Part shown: piece by piece, positions 1 through 5,392 of the stretch
Layout: every line of letters begins with the position of its first letter
Numbering within the stretch: position 1 is the stretch's first letter
Assembly (NCBI GenBank): GCA_002392545.1
Contig: DGHF01000225.1
Span: 1-9,455, forward strand
Source of the DNA: Ruminococcus sp. UBA3855
GTDB taxonomy: Bacteria > Bacillota > Clostridia > Oscillospirales > Ruminococcaceae
Direction: 5' to 3'
Length of the DNA: 9,455 nucleotides
The notes under the pieces: model-generated
The model's database searches: none
Told to the model about the DNA's origin: nothing
What the model saw: the letters and a program-made list of their open reading frames with translations, nothing else
Made by a program: the position numbers and the translations under genes

Positions 1-6
1 GATGAA

Positions 7-825
7 ATGATGGTTGAACAAATTTTAAATTGTGATGAAAATAGAAAAATAGATACTATAAATTATCAAAATAGCCTTAATATTGACCCCAAAATCGTCG
101 CTTTTGAAAGTGCAATTAAATTTATAGAAAAATTTGGTGGATTGAAATATACAAATAAAAAAACAAATATTCAATATGATTTTTTAGAGACTTTTCCTTG
201 TAACCATAATAAAATATTAGAATTTATAAATTCACAAAATGAATTAGTAGCTCCTGTTGGATATATTATGAGTGAAATTTGGGGAGTTTTTACACTTGTT
301 ATCAATGAAAAAAATGAAATATACCTACTAGAATACCATACTAAAATTGCTAGAAATATAGACGAATTTTTTTGCGTAATATCTTCAAATAAAAATTTTA
401 TTGACTTTAAAATTGATGACGCAACAATAACACAATTGAAAAATTCAGGTTGGTATCCTAATAGAAAAGTCGATATTTCACAACTTATAAATAATTTAAA
501 AAGTCGTGGATTTCCCCTATTTGATAAAGCTGAGAAATTTTATCAGGAATTTTTTGGATTATGTGGAATCACATCATATGGAATCAAATGGGAAATATTA
601 AATGACGATATTTTAGATGAATACACACCAGATATATTAGAAGATAGTGATTTTAGATACCGTATTCCTAGTGAATCGTACTTACCAGTATGTATTTATT
701 ACAATTATCCTCCATACAATGGTGATTCTTTTTATATTACAGAAACTGGAAAATTCTTTTGCGAAACAGGAAAATTAGTTGGAAATAATGCATTAGAATT
801 TTTCAATTCATTATTTAAATATTAG
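7..825 (+). CDS. Tandem SUKH-3-type immunity protein
   Basis: This 272-residue protein has no signal peptide or membrane segment and is probably cytoplasmic. Residues about 141-272 read as a SUKH-3 immunity domain (SMI1/KNR4 superfamily): GWYPNRKVDI at 148-157, a helix ending FYQEFFGL at 178-185, then the beta-rich second half and a helix ALEFFNSLF near the end. Residues about 4-125 repeat the plan with NRKID at 12-16, AIKFIEKFGGL at 36-46 and VGYIMSEIWGVFTLVIN at 84-100, so two diverged copies seem to be fused. SUKH proteins are known as immunity partners in polymorphic toxin systems; that role here is inference, and the toxin would lie left of the window. The first codons are ATG ATG and the first ATG sits in an ATGA string (7-10), so an upstream gene may end at 8-10 in another frame. 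The frame is open to the left edge, so the start is uncertain. The gene is far more AT-rich than its neighbours, which suggests transfer. Confidence 0.72.
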   Translation: MMVEQILNCDENRKIDTINYQNSLNIDPKIVAFESAIKFIEKFGGLKYTNKKTNIQYDFLETFPCNHNKILEFINSQNELVAPVGYIMSEIWGVFTLVINEKNEIYLLEYHTKIARNIDEFFCVISSNKNFIDFKIDDATITQLKNSGWYPNRKVDISQLINNLKSRGFPLFDKAEKFYQEFFGLCGITSYGIKWEILNDDILDEYTPDILEDSDFRYRIPSESYLPVCIYYNYPPYNGDSFYITETGKFFCETGKLVGNNALEFFNSLFKY

Positions 826-870
826 CACATTATCTCTAACAAGAATTTGTAAAAAATTCCTGAAATGCTA

Positions 871-899
871 TTGCATTCTCACAGAAAACATGGTATAAT
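871..899 (+). promoter_or_regulatory. Sigma-A promoter for the 92-residue protein gene
   Basis: The -35 is TTGCAT at 871-876, followed by a 17-base spacer and a perfect TATAAT at 894-899. The -10 is preceded by TGG, giving an extended -10 (TGnTATAAT). Transcription should begin near 906 and leave a short leader with AGGAGGG at 920-926, seven bases before the ATG at 933. It is the only clear promoter for the + strand cluster that runs to 4168. Confidence 0.85.
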
Positions 900-932
900 G
901 TAACTATATTTTACTTATCAGGAGGGATTCTC

Positions 933-1211
933 ATGGATGTTATCAAGAAGAAAATTGACGAGATGATTCAGAAAAAGGCGGAGGGTGTTATCAATAAAAT
1001 CAAGAGTGACCCTCAGTTTGCGACAAAATTCGCCAAAGAGCCTGTGAAAGCTGTGGAAGATGTTCTTGGCGTGGATTTGCCGGATGAACAGGTCAAAGGG
1101 TTGATTGAAGTCGTCAAGAAAAATGTTTCAGTCGGTGACGTTGTCAATAAATTGGCAACTGGTGACGTTGCCGGCACAATTTCGGGAATTATCGGCGGTA
1201 AGAAGGACTGA
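933..1211 (+). CDS. Small helical protein with an NHLP-leader-like segment
   Basis: This 92-residue protein has a strong AGGAGGG site at 920-926 and its own strong promoter, so it is probably abundant. It is highly charged with many Lys, Asp and Glu, has no Cys or Trp, and has no signal peptide. Residues 25-51 read SDPQFATKF-KEPVKAVEDVLGVDLPD, which has the shape of the leader region of NHLP (nitrile-hydratase-like leader) natural-product precursors: a DP-x-F start, a second (D/E)P, then LGVxLP. The tail, 66-92, is rich in Gly and Val and ends IIGGKKD, with a double Gly at 88-89. No modifying enzyme, protease or exporter lies nearby. A RiPP precursor is therefore only one option; a stand-alone protein of this helical family, widespread in Clostridia as far as I recall, is at least as likely. 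The gene ends just before a UUCG hairpin. Confidence 0.82.
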   Translation: MDVIKKKIDEMIQKKAEGVINKIKSDPQFATKFAKEPVKAVEDVLGVDLPDEQVKGLIEVVKKNVSVGDVVNKLATGDVAGTISGIIGGKKD

Positions 1212-1218
1212 AAATCAA

Positions 1219-1250
1219 AACGGACTTCTTCGGGAGTCCGTTACTTTTAT
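1219..1250 (+). terminator. C(UUCG)G hairpin, leaky terminator or processing stem
   Basis: A 10-bp stem pairs 1219-1228 with 1233-1242, with a single T-G wobble, around a TTCG loop at 1229-1232 closed by C-G. This is the exceptionally stable cUUCGg tetraloop. It starts eight bases after the stop codon of the 92-residue protein. The tail TTACTTTTAT (1241-1250) is a broken T tract, so termination is probably partial. The next gene begins only 23 bases after the stem and shows no promoter of its own, which fits read-through. Confidence 0.75.
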
Positions 1251-1265
1251 ACAAGGGGTGAACTT

Positions 1266-1754
1266 ATGGAAAAGACAAATGTCATGCGACTTTTAGAGCA
1301 AAAGAAAATTTCCTATCAAAGTTACTGCTATGATGGGGATGCTTCCACTCTGACAGGGGTTGAAATTGCCCATGCTCAAAATCAGAATCCCGAACAGGTG
1401 TTTAAAACGCTGGTGACGGTTTCGGGGAAAAATGTCAATTATGTGTTTGTGATACCAGTTGCGGAGGAATTAGACCTCAAAAAGTCGGCAAAGGCTGTCG
1501 GGGAAAAAAGCATTCATATGCTCAAATCAAAAGAATTATTGCCTTTGACGGGTTATGTACATGGGGGCTGTTCCCCTATCGGCATGAAAAAGGCATTCCG
1601 GACAGTGATTCATCAGTCAGCAGAATCAATGGAAACTATCATTTTCAGTGCTGGAAAAATCGGCTGTCAGGTGGAAGTCAAGCCCTCGGATTTATCAAAA
1701 ATCATTCGGGTATCGTTTGCAGATATTATTGTGGATAAGGAGGAACATTCATGA
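1266..1754 (+). CDS. ybaK: Cys-tRNA(Pro)/Cys-tRNA(Cys) deacylase, YbaK family
   Basis: This 162-residue protein matches the usual size and layout of the YbaK/EbsC family, cytoplasmic trans-editing enzymes that hydrolyse Cys mischarged on tRNA(Pro) by prolyl-tRNA synthetase. The N-terminal MEKTNVMRLLEQKKISYQ is typical. QVFKTLV at 44-50 places Lys47 where the family has its essential lysine, and GYVHGGCSPIG at 96-106 is the conserved substrate-pocket loop before the helix with KKAF. The AAGGGG site at 1253-1258 supports the ATG at 1266. The gene follows the UUCG hairpin by 23 bases and its TGA overlaps the ATG of the dockerin gene (ATGA, 1751-1754), so the two are probably translationally coupled. 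That pairing of a housekeeping editing enzyme with a secreted fibre-degradation protein has no obvious functional logic. The family assignment is firm; the exact tRNA preference cannot be read from sequence. Confidence 0.93.
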   Translation: MEKTNVMRLLEQKKISYQSYCYDGDASTLTGVEIAHAQNQNPEQVFKTLVTVSGKNVNYVFVIPVAEELDLKKSAKAVGEKSIHMLKSKELLPLTGYVHGGCSPIGMKKAFRTVIHQSAESMETIIFSAGKIGCQVEVKPSDLSKIIRVSFADIIVDKEEHS

Positions 1755-4168
1755 AATTCAAACGCATTTCAGCCGTGATTGCATCATTGGCATTGATGGC
1801 GACCATGCTCCCTGCTTTTCCAGTTGTCAAGGCAGAAGAGGAATTGAAAGATTCCGGCATTGATTACAGCGAAATCGTCAAAACCATCAATAACCCTGCA
1901 ATGGGCTATACTACCACATTATGGTATAATTGCAAGCCCAATGAAACAAAAATTCAGAATCCCTCCGGAAGTCTGGTTTTAATGTTTGTGGATATTGGTG
2001 CATTTTCCAGCGGTGCAAACGGAACAACGGACGAAGCCGGAAATTATACAGAGGGCATTGACTACGACCTTGACGAAACATTTTTCAAGGCTATGCGTGG
2101 AACGCTCGAAAATTGCCGGAAAAACGGCTCAACGGTTGCCCTGCGTTTCCGCTATGATGCCAACGGCAAAACCAACCCTGAACCTGCTACCTTTGAACAG
2201 CTCCTGCACCATATTGACCAAATCAAACAGGATGGATTTTTAGAGGATTACAAAGACATTCTGATGTTTGTGGAAAGTGGTTTCGTGGGCGCATGGGGCG
2301 AACAGCACAGCGGAAAATACACTTCCCTTGAATATAAGGCACAGTTATTACAAGCCGTTCTGGATATGACACCTGACGACATTCCGGTAACAGTCCGCAC
2401 TCCTAATATTTTCCGTCAATGGGCTGGGATTTCCATGGATGAAATGGCGGAATGGACTTCCGAAAAAGGCAGTCAGGCTTCAAGAGTTGGTATGTACAAT
2501 GATGGTTACATGGGGTCTGATTCCGACCTTGGCACGTATTCCAACAGAGAAATTGAAACCGCTTGGCTTGGCAGACAGACCACAGCGACTTACTACGGCG
2601 GTGAATTTTCCGGAAATCTCGACTGGGCGAAAAAATATGATACCTATTTACCGGAAAATGCTATTCCTGAAATGTACAAAACTCATCTGAGCTATATCAA
2701 TGGGAATATCTACCAGCTTTACAAAGATTACACGTTTGGGGCTGATTATGATGTAGAGGGTGTGAATAATACGGCTTATTATGGTCAGACGGTATTCCAG
2801 TTTGTGAGAGACCATTTAGGCTATCGCTTTGTACTGCGTGATTCTGATTTGAGCGCAGATGTTTACGCAGGCGGAAATTTTGAGCTGGATTTTTCTGTTG
2901 AAAATACAGGCTTTGCGAATCCCATTCGCCCCCAAAAGGCAGAACTCATTCTCGAACGTAACGGAAATTACATCACAACAACCACTGACATTGATTCCGG
3001 TGAATGGCGTTCGTGTACGACTTCCAATGAAAAATTATCCGTTCAGATTCCTGCAAGCTTGGAAGCTGGTGACTGGAAAGTATATCTCCGTCTTTCCGTG
3101 GGTGAACAGGATGTGCAGGACGGCAATTTGAGAACGGTGCAATTCGCCAATGATAATATTTGGAATGCCTCACTTGGTGCGAATTATCTCGGCACGGTTT
3201 CTGTTAATCGTGATACTCCGTCCGTCAGTCAAGCTTTCAAGGTGAATGGTGTCGGTACAGATTCGGCACAGCTTTACACTATGAATAATTTGATTACCCT
3301 TGACGGCGGTCGTTCCTCTGATACAGAATGGACAGCGGACAATCTCAAAGCCGATACTGACGGCAATCAGATGTATATCACGAATGATGACGAATATTTA
3401 TATATTGGGGCGGAAATTCATCAGAATGCTGTCAAGCCTGTTATCAATTTGAGAGTGAAAAATGCCGATACTGACAAAAGTTACTGGTATTACAGACAAT
3501 CCGCAGGATGGATTTATTATTCACAGGGTTCGTATGATGGTATCATACTGAAAACTGAGGGCGATTTTATCGAATTTCGGATTCCGTTCGGGGATGTGAT
3601 GGACTTGCATGCTGGCACAGTCCTTGAAAACGTGACAATTTTCATTCAGGACGAAAGCGCTGAAGGATGGGCGAAAACGGGTTCAATCACAGCTGAAAAT
3701 TACACTATCACTCCGAAATTCCCGATTTATTCCGCTTTCCAGAGTGTCACCTTAACAGAGGGCGATAATTATTCTATCAATGCCGTGACCGGTGCAGTTG
3801 ATGCAAGCTATACTTGGTATCATGACGGCAAGGAAACTGAATGCAATTCACAGATTCTGACCCTGAAAAATATCACTGAAAAAGATAAAGGGCTTTACTC
3901 CGTAAAGGTAACATCTGGGGAAATTTCCTGTACATATGAACTTTGCAACATTGAAGAAGTTGTTCCGCAAACTCCGCCTTCCATACTGCTCCCATTTGGA
4001 GATTTAAACCTTGACGGCAGTCTCAATGAAACTGATGTGAAACTGTTGCAAGATTATCTGCACAAAAAAGATGTGCATATCTATGCAAATGCCGACTTGA
4101 ATAATGACGGTGTGTGGAATGTCATTGACCTTGCATTATTGAAACGATTAGGAACGGTAAACATATAA
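1751..4168 (+). CDS. Secreted DUF4874/DUF4832 protein with CBM9-like, Ig-like and dockerin domains
   Basis: An 805-residue secreted protein. Residues 1-28 form a Sec signal peptide (MKFKR, hydrophobic core, VKA before EEE). Residues about 40-215 fit DUF4874 and about 216-480 fit DUF4832, a pair found in predicted TIM-barrel glycosidase-like proteins; VESGFVGAWGEQH at 174-186 is a conserved-looking strand-loop, with Glu175 and Glu184 as candidate active-site acids (inference). Residues about 505-658 resemble a CBM9/DOMON-like sugar-binding sandwich (LDGG, NDDEYLYIGAEI). Residues 660-735 form an Ig-like domain (YTWYHDGKE, DKGLYSVKV). Residues 750-803 are a type I dockerin with two calcium loops, DLNLDGSLNETD at 751-762 and DLNNDGVWNVID at 782-793. 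The protein should dock onto a cohesin scaffold at the cell surface or in the cellulosome; no cohesin is in the window. AAGGAGG at 1737-1743 supports this start. Substrate and catalytic activity are unknown. Confidence 0.92.
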   Translation: MKFKRISAVIASLALMATMLPAFPVVKAEEELKDSGIDYSEIVKTINNPAMGYTTTLWYNCKPNETKIQNPSGSLVLMFVDIGAFSSGANGTTDEAGNYTEGIDYDLDETFFKAMRGTLENCRKNGSTVALRFRYDANGKTNPEPATFEQLLHHIDQIKQDGFLEDYKDILMFVESGFVGAWGEQHSGKYTSLEYKAQLLQAVLDMTPDDIPVTVRTPNIFRQWAGISMDEMAEWTSEKGSQASRVGMYNDGYMGSDSDLGTYSNREIETAWLGRQTTATYYGGEFSGNLDWAKKYDTYLPENAIPEMYKTHLSYINGNIYQLYKDYTFGADYDVEGVNNTAYYGQTVFQFVRDHLGYRFVLRDSDLSADVYAGGNFELDFSVENTGFANPIRPQKAELILERNGNYITTTTDIDSGEWRSCTTSNEKLSVQIPASLEAGDWKVYLRLSVGEQDVQDGNLRTVQFANDNIWNASLGANYLGTVSVNRDTPSVSQAFKVNGVGTDSAQLYTMNNLITLDGGRSSDTEWTADNLKADTDGNQMYITNDDEYLYIGAEIHQNAVKPVINLRVKNADTDKSYWYYRQSAGWIYYSQGSYDGIILKTEGDFIEFRIPFGDVMDLHAGTVLENVTIFIQDESAEGWAKTGSITAENYTITPKFPIYSAFQSVTLTEGDNYSINAVTGAVDASYTWYHDGKETECNSQILTLKNITEKDKGLYSVKVTSGEISCTYELCNIEEVVPQTPPSILLPFGDLNLDGSLNETDVKLLQDYLHKKDVHIYANADLNNDGVWNVIDLALLKRLGTVNI

Positions 4169-4267
4169 GTTGATACTATTTTCTTCAAAAGGATATAAAT
4201 TTTCAGATTTCTATAATTAAAAGTGTCAAATTATATATTTCAGAATCCTTAGCAAAATAAACATTAC

Positions 4268-4303
4268 AAAAAAAATTCCCCTTGCCTTTACGACAGGGGG
4301 AAT
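4268..4303 (-). terminator. Intrinsic terminator shared by convergent genes
   Basis: A 10-bp stem pairs 4275-4284 with 4294-4303 around a nine-base loop. On the - strand the stem is followed by a run of eight T (A8 at 4268-4275 on +), a textbook terminator 20 bases after the DHH gene. On the + strand the stem is followed by GTTATTTTAT, so it can also stop transcripts from the dockerin gene, which ends at 4168. I see no other terminator in the AT-rich gap 4169-4267. Confidence 0.9.
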
Positions 4304-4323
4304 GTTATTTTATAATGATTCAA

Positions 4324-5256
4324 TCAAACAGGAATTTTCCCGTTGAGTTTATCAAGAATAACAGGTAATTCAGAATCTACCTTGTCATTATCCAGCTGGC
4401 AAGTGCCGGCATTGGCATGACCGCCACCGCCATAACTAAGGCACAATTCACCAATATTGAATTTAGAGGATTTGTTGATGATGGATTTTCCAATCATGAC
4501 AGCAGTATTTTGTTTGTGGAAACCCCATGCAATGTGAACGGAAAGTTCCGTTTCGGGGTACATAGCATAAACCATGAAGCGATTACCTGCATAAATGGTT
4601 GTTTCCTCTCTCAGGTCAATGACTGCAACTTTCCCGACAATTTTTGTGATACGTTTCAACTGTGCTTTGAATAACGCCTGCTGTTCAAAATACAAGTCAA
4701 CACGTTCTTTCACATCCGGCAAAGCAAGCACATCCTTGATAGAATGGTCAACACAGTAAGCAATTAACTCCATCATGAGTGCATAGTTAGAAATGCGGAA
4801 ATCGTGGAAACGTCCCAAACCTGTTCGGGCGTCCATGAGAAAATTCATCAATACCCAATCTGTGGGATGAAGAATTTCATCTTCGGTGAAGTCGGCACTG
4901 TCGCCCTTGTCAACAGCGGTCATAATTTCTTCAGAAACATTCTTGAAAGTTTCTGCACCGCCATAGTAATCATATACTACTCTTGCAGCGGATTTTGCAT
5001 CACCGTCAATGATATATTTTCCCTCGTAATCTTCACGCTTGTTTCGAATCAATTCACTTTTGTGATGGTCGAAAGCAAGACCGACTCTCTTATCAAACGG
5101 CAGGTTTGTTGTAATGTCATTTTCAGACAATTCAACTTTTCCGTCCTGTACGTCTTTCGGATGTACAAATTTGATTTCACCAATAATATCCAGTTCTTTC
5201 AGCAGCATTGCACAGACCAGACCATCAAAGTCACTTCTTGTAACCAGTCTTTTCAT
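4324..5256 (-). CDS. DHH/DHHA1-family phosphoesterase
   Basis: A 310-residue cytoplasmic protein of the DHH superfamily, which contains metal-dependent phosphoesterases such as nanoRNases, cyclic dinucleotide hydrolases and exopolyphosphatase-like enzymes. Visible motifs are TRSDFDGLVCA at 6-16 with Asp9 and Asp11 as metal ligands, FDHHKSE at 62-68 with the signature DHH at 63-65, DKGDSADF at 116-123 as the further metal site, and the C-terminal DHHA1 substrate motif GGGGHANAG at 276-284. All expected metal-site residues are present, so it should be active. It is short like stand-alone NrnA-type proteins, but the sequence between motifs does not let me choose between a nanoRNase, a pAp phosphatase and another phosphoesterase. 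GGAGG (CCTCC at 5263-5267 on +) lies six bases before the start. It has its own consensus promoter and also lies directly downstream of the large regulator, with no terminator visible between them. Confidence 0.88.
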   Translation of the reverse strand: MKRLVTRSDFDGLVCAMLLKELDIIGEIKFVHPKDVQDGKVELSENDITTNLPFDKRVGLAFDHHKSELIRNKREDYEGKYIIDGDAKSAARVVYDYYGGAETFKNVSEEIMTAVDKGDSADFTEDEILHPTDWVLMNFLMDARTGLGRFHDFRISNYALMMELIAYCVDHSIKDVLALPDVKERVDLYFEQQALFKAQLKRITKIVGKVAVIDLREETTIYAGNRFMVYAMYPETELSVHIAWGFHKQNTAVMIGKSIINKSSKFNIGELCLSYGGGGHANAGTCQLDNDKVDSELPVILDKLNGKIPV

Positions 5257-5304
5257 TTCGAGCCTCCGTTTTATGTTTGTTAATATTCAATGATATTCGT
5301 CAGA

Positions 5305-5320
5305 GGGCAGATATTTGCCC
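5305..5320. repeat. 16-base palindromic site in the DHH gene leader
   Basis: GGGCA at 5305-5309 and TGCCC at 5316-5320 form a perfect 5-bp inverted repeat with a six-base AT-rich centre. It lies about 7-22 bases after the predicted - strand start of transcription (near 5327), a position suitable for a repressor operator or a small 5' hairpin. The arms are short, so chance is possible. Confidence 0.4.
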
Positions 5321-5333
5321 ATTGCTACACTCT

Positions 5334-5362
5334 ATTATATCATACTTTTCGAATAATGTCAA
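5334..5362 (-). promoter_or_regulatory. Consensus sigma-A promoter for the DHH gene
   Basis: Read on the - strand, TTGACA (5362-5357) is followed by exactly 17 bases and TATAAT (5339-5334), with TG one base upstream of the -10. This is a full match to consensus at both hexamers. It lies 78 bases upstream of the DHH start codon and only 30 bases past the stop of the large regulator gene, so the DHH gene can be expressed constitutively regardless of the upstream operon. Confidence 0.92.
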
Positions 5363-5392
5363 TCAATTTTTCACATAATCTGCTGAAAACTG

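Noticed and set aside
1648..1863. A 71-codon frame spanning the ybaK-dockerin junction as an alternative small gene
   Set aside because: It overlaps the end of a clear YbaK protein and the signal peptide of the dockerin protein, both with good start sites.
4804..5283. A 159-codon open frame on the + strand antisense to the DHH phosphoesterase gene
   Set aside because: The opposite strand has every DHH-family motif, its own promoter and ribosome binding site. The antisense translation is Phe- and Cys-rich with no recognisable domain.
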